Assembly: GCF_003439925.1 (NCBI RefSeq)
Contig: NZ_QQRR01000005.1
Span: forward strand, 1 to 60,800
From: Haloprofundus halophilus
Lineage (GTDB): Archaea > Halobacteriota > Halobacteria > Halobacteriales > Haloferacaceae
Direction of reading: 5' to 3'
Length of the DNA stretch: 60,800 bases
Below, in pieces: positions 16,924 to 25,094 of the stretch. Under the pieces are notes generated by a model. It was not told the origin of the DNA and made no database searches. It saw nothing but the letters and a program-made list of their open reading frames with translations. Both the position numbers and the translations under genes were made by a program. How positions within the stretch are numbered: the stretch's first letter is position 1; the number at the start of each line of letters is the position of its first letter.

Positions 16924-16982
16924 CCGTATTCACAGTCATTAAACGCTATATTACTGGATTTTCTGAATAAGAATGAATACGG
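16924..16982. promoter_or_regulatory. Inverted repeat bracketing promoter of paralog C
   Basis: CCGTATTCA (16924-16932) and TGAATACGG (16974-16982) are perfect 9-base complements 41 bases apart. Between them lies CATTAAACGCTATATTACTG, which contains TATA-like sequence. The right arm ends 22 bases before the ATG at 17005. This suits looping or two-site binding, perhaps autoregulation by the winged-helix product. Confidence 0.5.
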
Positions 16983-17004
16983 ACTACACACTTGGTAAGG
17001 TGTG

Positions 17005-17535
17005 ATGTTCGCGGAACTGAGTCCTGTCGGTGAAAACGGGCGTGCCGAGACACCGAATCCGACGGCGAGAGAGGACATCGTCTTCGATCTCCTCAAAAAC
17101 GATCGCCGCCGGATGGTGATGTCACTGCTGGCCGAAGAGGCCGAATCGGTGACTATCGGCGATATCGCTCGGACGATCGCGACCGCCGAAGCGGATGAGA
17201 GCCCAGCGCCGGAAAAAGTGTACAAGAGCGTCTACGTCTCGCTCCAACAGACGCACCTCCCGAAGTTGGCGGAGAACGACGTCATCGAGTACAACCGGAG
17301 CACTGGGACGGTTGCACCGGGGCCGAACCTCGAAGACGTGCTCGTGTACGTCGAGCCTTCGAGTGCTCGTGACGTCTGGCAGTCCGAAGAGTTGATTCTC
17401 GGGTTCGTTGGACTCGTAGTGACGCTCGGCGCGGTCGTCGGCGTACCGATCGTGAGCGCTCTAGCGGCGGAGGTGTGGGCGGTGCTCTTCTTCACCGCTA
17501 TCATCTGTTTGAACGCCTATCGCCTCCTCGCGTAG
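17005..17535 (+). CDS. Membrane-tethered winged-helix protein (DUF7344-like), paralog C
   Basis: A 176-residue protein with VFDLLKNDRRR (about 26-36) and VYVSLQQTHLPKLAENDVIEY (about 75-95), then two hydrophobic helices (about 127-147 and 150-170). It shares its membrane half with paralog B (both have EVWAVxF). The start at 17005 (ATG) is preferred to the GTG just before it. The gene converges on orc1/cdc6-1, with 48 bases between. Confidence 0.82.
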   Translation: MFAELSPVGENGRAETPNPTAREDIVFDLLKNDRRRMVMSLLAEEAESVTIGDIARTIATAEADESPAPEKVYKSVYVSLQQTHLPKLAENDVIEYNRSTGTVAPGPNLEDVLVYVEPSSARDVWQSEELILGFVGLVVTLGAVVGVPIVSALAAEVWAVLFFTAIICLNAYRLLA

Positions 17536-17583
17536 CAGAGCTCACAGAACGACCGAACAGGACCCAAATCGGGCCGCGAACCG

Positions 17584-18828
17584 TTACGTCCCGCCGCCGT
17601 CGAACTCGTCGAATCGATCGTCGGCGGCGATCACTTTTCGCACGATATCGGCGTCCTCGAGCAGGCGGTGCGTACTGTACACACCGCGTCCGCGGCCGCG
17701 ACTCGTGCGAGTGGAGTTGATGACGTTCAAAAACGCCTGTTCTTGGAGGATTTCGTTGACTCGTCGTTCCGACAGCTGGTCCATCCCGATCTCGTTTACG
17801 ATAGACGTGTACGTGTCGTACACGCGTTTGGTGGAAAACTCCGTCTCGTCGGAGGCGAGCGTCAGCATCGCGAGGGCCAGGAGAATCGCCTTCCCCTGAA
17901 CCGGGGTTCCGGCGACGATTTCGTTGAATCGGTTCGCTTCGGTCCGCTCTTTCGCTTTGCGCACGTGGTCTACGACTACCTCCGTGAGCTCCTCTTCGGT
18001 AGCGATGCGGCCGGCGTTGCGGAGGATATCGATCGCTTTCCGGGCGTCACCGTGTTCCTGTGCCGCGAGCGCGGACGTGAGCGGGATGACGTCGTCACCG
18101 AGGACGCCGGGGCGGAACGCGTCGCAACGGTTGTCGAGGATGTCGCCGAGTTGGTCTGCCGTGTACGGTTTGAAGACGATTTCGTCGTGTTGGAAGCTGC
18201 TCTTGACTCGCTCCGTCAACTGGTCCGGATAGTCGATCTTGTTGCTGATGCCGATGACGCCGATACTGCAGCGGGAGACGCGGTTGTTCTCACCCGCTCG
18301 CGAAAGTTTTCGGAGAATCTCGTCGTCGTCGAGCATGTCGATCTCGTCGAGGAGAATCAGCGCGACATCGCATCGAGCGTCGAGAATCCGCCAGAGTCGC
18401 TTGTAGTAGTCGCCCGTGGCGAGCCCCCGTTCGGGAACCGAAACCCCGGTCTCAGTAGGTTCGTTCAGTTGACTCGCGATCGTCTTCACCGCGGACGTCT
18501 CCGTGTTCTCCTCGCCGCAGTCGACGAACGCGGTTCGGACGACGACCTCGTCTTTAGCCGCTTCGGCCGCGAGTCGCTCGGTCACGTGTCGGGAGACGAG
18601 CGATTTTCCCGTCCCGGTCTTGCCATATATCAGGAGATGTTTCGGCGGCCGGCCGAATATCGCCGGGTTGACCGCGTTTGCGACCCGCTGCATGTGGGTG
18701 TCCCGACCGACGATTCGGTCCGGGCCGGGGATGTGGCGGATGTCCAAAAGCTCCTCGCGCGCGAAAATCGGCTCCTCGTACCGGAAGAGTGAATCACGGT
18801 CCGCCTCGGAGGGATTTTCGTCGGTCAT
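17584..18828 (-). CDS. Orc1/Cdc6 replication initiator 1
   Basis: A 414-residue AAA+ initiator of normal length. Walker A is GKTGTGKS (69-76), Walker B LLDEID (159-164), sensor 1 IGISNKIDY, and a C-terminal winged helix (about 310-400) has LSERRVNEILQEQAFLN and RGRGRGVYSTHRLL. It binds origin repeats and loads the MCM helicase. Its G+C-rich codon use matches the bulk of the replicon, unlike the two other initiators. The long upstream region (18829-20280) holds repeats in both orientations and an A+T-rich core, so this is the best candidate for the resident origin. Confidence 0.95.
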   Translation of the reverse strand: MTDENPSEADRDSLFRYEEPIFAREELLDIRHIPGPDRIVGRDTHMQRVANAVNPAIFGRPPKHLLIYGKTGTGKSLVSRHVTERLAAEAAKDEVVVRTAFVDCGEENTETSAVKTIASQLNEPTETGVSVPERGLATGDYYKRLWRILDARCDVALILLDEIDMLDDDEILRKLSRAGENNRVSRCSIGVIGISNKIDYPDQLTERVKSSFQHDEIVFKPYTADQLGDILDNRCDAFRPGVLGDDVIPLTSALAAQEHGDARKAIDILRNAGRIATEEELTEVVVDHVRKAKERTEANRFNEIVAGTPVQGKAILLALAMLTLASDETEFSTKRVYDTYTSIVNEIGMDQLSERRVNEILQEQAFLNVINSTRTSRGRGRGVYSTHRLLEDADIVRKVIAADDRFDEFDGGGT

Positions 18829-19395
18829 CGGGTGAGCGAACGTTCCGAAGCGATGCCGATAAGTCTACCGCCGAAACGGGGGGTGCACCGCGAATGTAAC
18901 GCCGCGTTTTGGTGGGCTAATTTCGGCTAATACGGTAGAACTGCCGAGGAGAGGATTGAGAGTTGCGTCGCGGATGTAATCCGACTCGGAGTGGTCGACG
19001 ACGACGGAGACGAGAAACCGGACACACCACCGCCGCGAATGTATTCGACGGAAACCGACCTTGAGACACCAGTGCCGCGAGTCAACTGCCTCGGGGTCAA
19101 GCTCCGAGCACTCGCCTTGCTCATCTGTAGGTCCGTTCGAAAAGGTAAAATATCAGTCTAGTAACTGTGCTGTCGTTTCCTACTTTCACTGAGATATCGA
19201 CTGAACTGTAGCTGGTGTGTTTCCACCTGAAATTAGAAGTCGACAGGAAGCAGTCGAAGCAGTCGAAGCGGTCATTTTGGGGTGATTCGAAGGGGGTACC
19301 GTCGCTAATGTAAACGTGGTCTGAAACCAGATTGCGGGGTTTTGGCTCGTTTACAGGAGTTTTTCAGCGTTTGAGTGGGTACTAGGAGAGAGCGC

Positions 19396-19427
19396 CCCCA
19401 CACACACCATGTTCGCGAATGTAACGG
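19396..19427 (+). repeat. Origin recognition box-like repeat, forward arm of oriP1
   Basis: Reads CCCCACACACACC, then GTTCGCGAATGTAACGG. Its 17-base right half is matched in inverted orientation at 19781-19814. Confidence 0.7.
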
Positions 19428-19580
19428 CCACGAGAGAGGGGGGGTCCACGAGAAGAGGAGGTTATCGCCGGGAGTTGGGGAACACGCTCCGAGAGAACGA
19501 CGGTAGATCGAGTGGCTGCCGAGTTTATGCGCGGTTTGTGCTCGAGTATTCTATCCCCGACAAACCCACGTTTCACCTGT

Positions 19581-19650
19581 GAAAAGTCCATAAGCAACGA
19601 AGTATCGTTGCTTTTCTGTTTCGCAACGAAGTTAACTTAGTGGACTTTTC
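19581..19650. repeat. Nested inverted repeats in A+T-rich core of oriP1
   Basis: The outer arms GAAAAGTCCA (19581-19590) and TGGACTTTTC (19641-19650) are perfect complements. Inside is a perfect 9-base hairpin, AAGCAACGA / TCGTTGCTT with loop AGTA (19592-19613). GCAACGAAGT also recurs directly at 19594 and 19623. A+T-rich sequence continues to about 19710. This suits a duplex-unwinding element or an initiator-bound cruciform. Confidence 0.7.
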
Positions 19651-19780
19651 TCGTCACTAGGTAATAAACTAAACTATTTGTCTTCCTCGAGTAGGAAATT
19701 TGATATGACCGATTGGCGACTCTTCCTGCCGGGATACCGGCAACAAAACCCGGCTCATAGAGGCCGCCCCCACCTTCGAG

Positions 19781-19814
19781 ACCGTTACATTCGCGACGGT
19801 GGTGTGTGTGTCCG
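19781..19814 (-). repeat. Origin recognition box-like repeat, reverse arm of oriP1
   Basis: ACCGTTACATTCGCGACGG followed by TGGTGTGTGTGTCCG, the inverted partner of the copy at 19396-19427. Its GTGTGTGTC end resembles the repeats beside the other two initiator genes. Confidence 0.7.
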
Positions 19815-20280
19815 AACACCCGCAACGTTACCAACCGATCGTCGAGCACGTGGCAAAAACTCTCTGCACTATCACTTTCTAACCCGCGTTTCGACTCGAG
19901 TATCCGAAGCAGCGGACTCGCACCGATCCGGGTGTAGACTCGACAACTGTCGTCGGATACACCCTCCCCTGCTATAGCAACCGGTATCGAGATATTGCCG
20001 ACGGAGCTCCGTCTCACTCAACGAGACCTATTCGATGACAGTAACTCCGTGTCCTCTCTCTAATCACTGTGTACAACTCTTCTTGTACGAAGTGAATCTC
20101 CCATCCCACTTCGCCGACCTGCCAATCGACTACTGACGTCCGAATCCCGGTCGATGCTCGGCGAGTCGTTCGACACTCGGCTCGCCCTGTCGCTACTGCT
20201 CCAGGTGGAAGGGTCGACGATTCTCGTTTCTCCTACCTCCGTCTTTTCGTCATCTTCCTCGCGTCCTAGACCGTCTTTTA

Positions 20281-20432
20281 CTAATCCACTACAGTAAATG
20301 ATGTACTACATTATATAATGCACTACAGCAAATGATACACTACAGCAAATAATGTACCACATCAACTAATGCACTTCTGCAAACAGTGCAACACAGCAAA
20401 CGGTACGCTGCCGAGATAATGCACTACATTAT
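20281..20432. repeat. Nine 17-bp iterons, probable centromere/operator of the par locus
   Basis: Tandem units of 17 bases (one of 16) with consensus ATAATGCACTACAGCAA fill 20281-20432 without spacers. The last unit, ATAATGCACTACATTAT, recurs almost intact just after parA (21327-21343), and a degenerate copy (GCAGTGCATTATC) lies before the parA start. Iterons on both sides of a ParA gene are typical of partition sites bound by a small DNA-binding partner, which may also repress the operon. Confidence 0.85.
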
Positions 20433-20467
20433 CCTCCTCCCTCCCTCCCTCCCTCCTTCCCTCCCTT
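20433..20467. repeat. Polypyrimidine CCCT tract
   Basis: A pure C/T run, mainly repeats of CCCT, between the iterons and parA. The complementary strand is an all-purine tract able to form unusual DNA structure. It may have a promoter-spacing or unwinding role; only the composition is visible. Confidence 0.7.
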
Positions 20468-20545
20468 CTCAGGCAAAATGCAGTGCATTATCTAATTCAC
20501 TACACCCGCAACGTTATTGCATTACGCTATGAACTGCCGACAGTC

Positions 20546-21325
20546 GTGCATACGATTGCAGTTACGAATCAGAAAGGAGGGGTCGGCAAGACGACGATCA
20601 CCGCCCATCTCGCGGTTGGACTGGCGCGGCGCGGGCACCAGGTTCTAGCGGTCGATCTCGATCCGCAGGGGTATCTCACTCGCCATTTCGGCCTCAAGGA
20701 GAAACTGTACCGGCTAGACACGGACAACATCGCTCTTCATCTCACCGGCAGCGCTCGCGGCGATCCGGTCGACCTCGTGGTCGAAACCGACGAAAGCGTC
20801 GACCTCGTGCCGAGTAACTACGATATGCGCGGCGTCGCCGATGCGCTTTCGAACGCTCGAAACAGGGAGCGTCGACTGCAGAACGTCCTCTCGGCGCTTC
20901 CGGACGACGGTTACGACTACGTTCTCATCGATAGTCCGCCGAACTTGGGCGTCCTCACCGACAATGCGATTCTCGCGTCGCGTCGGCTACTCATCCCGAT
21001 ACAGGCCGAGGACTCGTCGCTCGACGCACTGGAGATGGCGCTCGACGAGATCGAGGAGATCGAAGCCGCGTTCGGTATCGACGTCGATATCCTCGGTATC
21101 GCACCGAACTTGGTCCCCCGAGACGGCGTTGCGAAGTCGACGCTCGAGACGATCCGTTCGACTCCGGGGCTGGAAGAGCTCGTTCTCCCGTACGAGATCA
21201 GAAAACGCGCCGACATCAAGTACGCGATGCGGAGGGGAGAGACGCTCTACGCATACAACGAGACGTCCGATATGGTTCCCGTTTTCGACCGTCTCGCGGC
21301 GGACGTCGAACAGGACGTAAATTAA
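20546..21325 (+). CDS. parA: ParA/Soj-type partition ATPase
   Basis: About 259 residues from the GTG at 20546 (an ATG at 20483 in frame would add 21 residues lying within the repeat region). The deviant Walker A KGGVGKTT is at residues 10-17, DLDPQGYLTRH at about 38-48, and YVLIDSPPNLG is the Walker B region. ParA ATPases segregate low-copy plasmids by binding the nucleoid and a centromere complex. The iterons upstream and the acidic DNA-binding protein downstream complete a par locus. The copy of the iteron after the stop suggests the whole unit moves or is regulated together. Confidence 0.92.
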   Translation: MHTIAVTNQKGGVGKTTITAHLAVGLARRGHQVLAVDLDPQGYLTRHFGLKEKLYRLDTDNIALHLTGSARGDPVDLVVETDESVDLVPSNYDMRGVADALSNARNRERRLQNVLSALPDDGYDYVLIDSPPNLGVLTDNAILASRRLLIPIQAEDSSLDALEMALDEIEEIEAAFGIDVDILGIAPNLVPRDGVAKSTLETIRSTPGLEELVLPYEIRKRADIKYAMRRGETLYAYNETSDMVPVFDRLAADVEQDVN

Positions 21326-21426
21326 ACAATGCACTACATTATATCTGTCCCGGTTCCGAAACGCACGCACGAACGCATGCGACAAACGCGACTGCAACTC
21401 CGACCCAGCAGTTCGAGGAACGTCCC

Positions 21427-21915
21427 ATGACGGCAGAAGACGACGAACTACAGCGCTCGACCCGTCGACTCGGGGACCGATTCGGTGCGGCGACGGAGGC
21501 GAACGACCGATCCGAGGACATCGATGGGGCGGCTACCGAAGCTAACGAAAGCCCGGAAGTCGATAACGAGGAACCGGAGGCCGACTCCGAGCCAAAATCG
21601 GCGTCGCCTGCTGGTTCGGGTTCGGGTGACGACTCCGACTCCGATGACGACTCCGACTCCGATGACGACTCCGACTCCGAGTCAGAATCCGAATCGACAC
21701 CCGAAGCGGAACCCGACTGGGTCCCGACGACGCTGTACCTCCCCGAAGAGACACGACGCGAGTTCCGTCGGTTCCTGAAACGACTCACGCTCGACCACCC
21801 GGAGATCGAGAGCGCGAAGAAACGCGAACTGCACACCGCGTTGATTCAGGTCGGCATGGAACAGTCGGAAGCGGTCGCCGAACGAACGAAGAGCCTCTCG
21901 AGCGACGATAGCTGA
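21427..21915 (+). CDS. Probable centromere-binding partner of ParA
   Basis: A 162-residue protein in two parts. Residues 1-98 are highly acidic and low in complexity, with a run of Ser-Asp pairs (DSDSDDDSDSDDDSDS). Residues 99-155 form a compact domain: WVPTTLYLPEETRREFRRFL, then two basic helices. A short strand followed by helices is the pattern of ribbon-helix-helix proteins, which commonly bind partition iterons. It starts 101 bases after parA, with an iteron between them. No clear ParB-family motif is present. The role is inferred from position and fold pattern. Confidence 0.68.
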   Translation: MTAEDDELQRSTRRLGDRFGAATEANDRSEDIDGAATEANESPEVDNEEPEADSEPKSASPAGSGSGDDSDSDDDSDSDDDSDSESESESTPEAEPDWVPTTLYLPEETRREFRRFLKRLTLDHPEIESAKKRELHTALIQVGMEQSEAVAERTKSLSSDDS

Positions 21916-22737
21916 AGAATCGACCGCCGATTTCGGTCCGTCGACTCGACCGCCGAACGGGTACCGCTTCCGAGAGACTCGTGCTCGACCGTCCGGAGAG
22001 CTACACTTCGAGAGGACACCCTCCGGTCAGAGTTTCGCTAAAAGGGTGCAGACCGACGCCTTCGTCTCGGCTCCACGGCCAGTAGCCGAGCAAGCGCAGA
22101 TGGCCTGCGAACCGACATCCGGGCAAGTGCCGGCTCAGCGCTCGAGGGAAGTCCACGTGCGCCACTGCATTCATAAAGAGCTACCCTCTTCGTTATATGC
22201 TAATTACCGCGCTGAAACCCTGGCCTAAGTAAAGTACCACGGGTCGGGTGACCCGTGGCGTTCGTCTCTGGCCACGTCCACGAAGCCCGTGGAACGGTGA
22301 CGGCACCGAACTTTAATTCCCTCCGCGCTCGCCGTAAGGCTCGCGTGGAACCAGTAACACCCGAACACGACCGTGAATCCTACCCTAATAGAGGTCGTCT
22401 ATCAGGCAATAGGAACCGTGTCCGTGGAGGTCAGCCGCTTTACGTCGACTCGACACCACCCGGCTCACCGAGTTTGTTGCAGTCGGTTTTTGCGAGGTCG
22501 TTAACGGTGAGTTCCACCCCAAGATACGTCATATTAGCACTTGAAACTATGGATTGTAGCGGAAGCGTACGCGATTCATCCACGGGTCAGGTGACCCGTG
22601 GAACTCTCGCTGTTCTCTTTAGAGAACGGGCCGCATTTCGGCCGAGCGGCGCGAAATCGGTTCGGCTCGCAGTCGGTCCGCCGAAAGTGAACTCGCTCCG
22701 ATTTCCCGAACTCGCCGGTACGCGATGGACTCCCTCG
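21916..22737. other. Intergenic region with two copies of one palindrome
   Basis: About 820 bases between the par locus and the TFB gene. Two 22-base palindromes (22237-22258 and 22580-22601) share CCACGGGTC...GACCCGTGG arms and bracket about 320 bases that code for nothing intact. Such hairpins are known at ends of haloarchaeal IS200/IS605-type elements, so this may be a decayed or non-autonomous element. Confidence 0.45.
22237..22601. mobile_element. Possible IS200/IS605-type remnant or MITE
   Basis: Delimited by two near-identical hairpins, CCACGGGTC-GGGT-GACCCGTGG and CCACGGGTC-AGGT-GACCCGTGG, in direct order. The interior lacks an intact transposase; a reading frame through 22330-22430 has the Arg-rich composition of the C-termini of haloarchaeal TnpB proteins, but this is weak. 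No target duplication is evident, as usual for this family. Confidence 0.4.
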
Positions 22738-23658
22738 CTACGTGACGACCTCGAGCTGCTCGCGGTAGCGATTTCGGATCGTGACGTCTGTCACTTGTGC
22801 TACCTCTGCGACTTCCCGCTGCGTCAGGTTCGTATCCGTGAGCACGGCGGCGGCGTAAATCGCCGCAGCAGCGTACCCAGGCGGCGACTTCCCGGAGTGA
22901 AGCCCCGTGGCGGTCGTCTTCTCCAGAATCTCGCGCGCCTGTGCCTGCACTTCGTGGCTGACACCGAGTTTCGAACAGAAGCGCGGAAGATACTGCGCGG
23001 GGTCGGTCGGCTCCAACTGGAGGTCGAGTTCGTCCGCGATATACCGGTACGACCGCCCGATTTCACGCTGTTCGACTCGCGAGACGTTCGACACTTCCTC
23101 CAAACTTCGCGGTACGTTGCCCTGACGGCACGCCGCGTACAACGCGCTCGTCGAGATTCCCTCGATGGAACGTCCCCGAATGAGGTCTTTGTTGAGCGCC
23201 TGCCGGTAGATGACCGCCGCCACCTCCCGGACGGAGTCCGGTATCCCCAGCGCGCTCGACATCCGGTCGATTTCGCTCAGCGCGTACTGCAGATTCCGTT
23301 CGTCCGCGTTTCGCGTCCGAATCCGCTCCTGCCACGTGCGCATACGCGACAGCTGTCGTCGCTTCTCGGAGTCGATCATCCGACCGTGCGCGTCGCGGTT
23401 GCCCGCGCCGATCTCGGTCGTCAACCCCTTGTCGTGTATCATCTGCGTGATCGGCGCTCCGACACGCGAGCGACTGTCCCGCTCCTGTTTGTTGAATGCA
23501 CGCCACTCTGCCCCTCGGTCGATAGCAGTCTCCTCTGCTACGAGACCACACGAGTCACAGACGACTTCCCCTCGCTCTGTGTCGGTGACGAGCGGCCCTC
23601 CGCAGTCCGGGCACTCGTCCCCTCTGTCTCCCGTGCGCTGCTCGACGGTCCGCGTCAT
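22738..23658 (-). CDS. tfb: Transcription initiation factor IIB (TFB)
   Basis: A 306-residue TFB of normal length. The N-terminal zinc ribbon has CPDC (16-19) and CDSC (34-37). The B-finger region follows (DRGAEWRAF and GAPITQMIHDKGL), then two cyclin-like repeats (about 115-205 and 210-300). The recognition helix region ends in VTIRNRYREQLEV. TFB recruits RNA polymerase and reads the BRE beside the TATA box. Haloarchaea keep several TFBs with different promoter preferences; a replicon-borne copy could favour the unusual ATAACAAAG promoters seen here, which is inference. Confidence 0.95.
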   Translation of the reverse strand: MTRTVEQRTGDRGDECPDCGGPLVTDTERGEVVCDSCGLVAEETAIDRGAEWRAFNKQERDSRSRVGAPITQMIHDKGLTTEIGAGNRDAHGRMIDSEKRRQLSRMRTWQERIRTRNADERNLQYALSEIDRMSSALGIPDSVREVAAVIYRQALNKDLIRGRSIEGISTSALYAACRQGNVPRSLEEVSNVSRVEQREIGRSYRYIADELDLQLEPTDPAQYLPRFCSKLGVSHEVQAQAREILEKTTATGLHSGKSPPGYAAAAIYAAAVLTDTNLTQREVAEVAQVTDVTIRNRYREQLEVVT

Positions 23659-23750
23659 CGAATGATAGCTCAGCCGGATTGCACGTAAGGACAGGAGTCG
23701 GTTTCACGCGAAACGAAAGCTTACGGCGCTGAACGTTGTGAAACGAGCGC

Positions 23751-25094
23751 TCAGTCGGAGGGGTTGACGCTCGGCGCCGTCTCTCTCGCCCCGTCGACAA
23801 TCTCACTCACCTCGGCGAGTATCGCCTCCGCTTCCTCCTCGGTCCGGGCTTCCGCGGTGAGACGAATGATCGGTTCGGTACCGCTCGCGCGGACGAGGAA
23901 CCAGCCGTCGTCGCGCTCGACGCGAACGCCGTCGGTCGTGTCGACGGCGGCGTACTGGGCTGTGAGCCGCTCTTGAACGGTTTCAATCGTGGACAACTCG
24001 TCGGTCACTCGAATCGACTTCCGTCGAATCGGATACCGTTCGATGCTCGACACGAGCGTCGACAGCGGACCTCGTCGGCTCACGAGCGACGCCAACTGAC
24101 AGGCGGCGAACGGACCGTCAGGGCAGAGCGTCTCGTCGGGCCAAATCCACGCTCCGCTCGGTTCGCCACCGAACACAACGTCGGGTTTTGCGGCCTCGGC
24201 AGCGACGTATACGTCGCCTACCTTCGTTCGGACGACGGACCCGCCGGCGTCGGCGACCACGTCGTCGACGAGCAGACTGGTGTCGACGGGGACGGCGACC
24301 TGCTTGCCGGGTTTCACTGCCTCGCGCGCGAACAGAGCTAACAACACGTCGCCGGAGACGAACTCGCCCGTCTCGGTGACGGCCATCGTCCGGTCGGCGT
24401 CACCGTCGTGAGCGATACCGAGATCGGCGTCCGTCGCGGCGACGAACTCGCAGAGCGACTTGCAGTTCTCCGCGGTCGGTTCGCTCGGACGACCCGGGAA
24501 TCGGCCGTTCGGTTGGCCGTTGAGCGTCTCGACCGAACAGCCGAGCCGTTCGAGCGCCTCGGCTACGACGCCGCCGGCTCCGTTTCCGACGTCGACGGCG
24601 ACGGTCAACCCCCGGATCGGGTCGAGCGCCGTCTCGATTCGGGTGGCGTGCGTCTCTATCGCCTGGTCCCACGACCACTCGCTGCCGTGTTGGTCCCAAT
24701 CGGCGAACTCGAACGCCTCGCTGTTGATTCGTCGAGTCACTTCCCGGCGTTTTGGCCGGTCGAACGCCTGTCCGCTCGGCGTCCAGAGCTTGAACCCGTT
24801 GTCGGTCGGCGGGTTGTGAGAGGCGGTGACGACGACACCCGCGTCCGCGCCGAGCCATCCGACGCTCCGCGCTATCGTCGGCGTCGAAGCGACTCCGAGG
24901 CGGACCACGTCCGCACCGCACTCACGTGCGCCGGCGCTCACCGCGTCGGCGAGCGCGGATCCGCTCTCCCGAGGGTCTCGCCCGACGACTACCGTTCGTG
25001 CACCCTGGGAGGCGAGGGCTCGCCCGACGTCGAGAGCGAGGTCCGCCGTTACGACTCTCCCGACGGGGCCGCGTATTCCACTGGTCCCGAACAT
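23751..25094 (-). CDS. glmM: Phosphoglucosamine mutase (GlmM-type phosphohexomutase)
   Basis: A 447-residue alpha-D-phosphohexomutase with all four family motifs: the phosphoserine loop TASHNP (90-95, Ser92), the metal loop DGDADR (230-235), the sugar-binding GGEPSG (309-314) and the phosphate-binding RASGTEP (401-407). The start MFGTSGIRG matches archaeal GlmM proteins, which convert glucosamine-6-phosphate to glucosamine-1-phosphate. A GlmS gene lies 1.6 kb away on the other strand, supporting the glucosamine assignment over phosphomannomutase. It follows the TFB gene region on the same strand. Confidence 0.88.
   Translation of the reverse strand: MFGTSGIRGPVGRVVTADLALDVGRALASQGARTVVVGRDPRESGSALADAVSAGARECGADVVRLGVASTPTIARSVGWLGADAGVVVTASHNPPTDNGFKLWTPSGQAFDRPKRREVTRRINSEAFEFADWDQHGSEWSWDQAIETHATRIETALDPIRGLTVAVDVGNGAGGVVAEALERLGCSVETLNGQPNGRFPGRPSEPTAENCKSLCEFVAATDADLGIAHDGDADRTMAVTETGEFVSGDVLLALFAREAVKPGKQVAVPVDTSLLVDDVVADAGGSVVRTKVGDVYVAAEAAKPDVVFGGEPSGAWIWPDETLCPDGPFAACQLASLVSRRGPLSTLVSSIERYPIRRKSIRVTDELSTIETVQERLTAQYAAVDTTDGVRVERDDGWFLVRASGTEPIIRLTAEARTEEEAEAILAEVSEIVDGARETAPSVNPSD

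Larger units (their letters stand above)
16475..17004. other. Intergenic region between rdfA-like gene and paralog C
   Basis: About 530 bases. It contains a possible 37-residue membrane peptide gene on the minus strand (16566-16679) and, near its right end, a 9-base inverted repeat bracketing an A+T-rich promoter-like segment (16924-16982). I support nothing else here. Confidence 0.5.
18829..20280. other. Putative replication origin 1 (oriP1)
   Basis: About 1.45 kb without a supported gene, upstream of orc1/cdc6-1. A repeat with core CGCGAATGTAACG or near variants occurs six times: around 18887-18900, 18966-18980 (CGTCGCGGATGTAAT), 19022-19047, 19297-19316, 19396-19427, and inverted at 19781-19814. 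Several copies carry an adjoining CACACACC or GGTGTGTG tract, like the G-strings of origin recognition boxes. The two best copies face each other around an A+T-rich segment with a nested hairpin (19581-19650). Confidence 0.75.

Noticed and set aside
20281-20432. CRISPR array
   Set aside because: The 17-base units follow each other directly with no spacers and lie in front of parA; they are iterons.
22255-23688. 477-residue plus-strand frame
   Set aside because: Most of it is antisense to the TFB gene, which has complete domain structure; the remainder crosses the palindrome pair.
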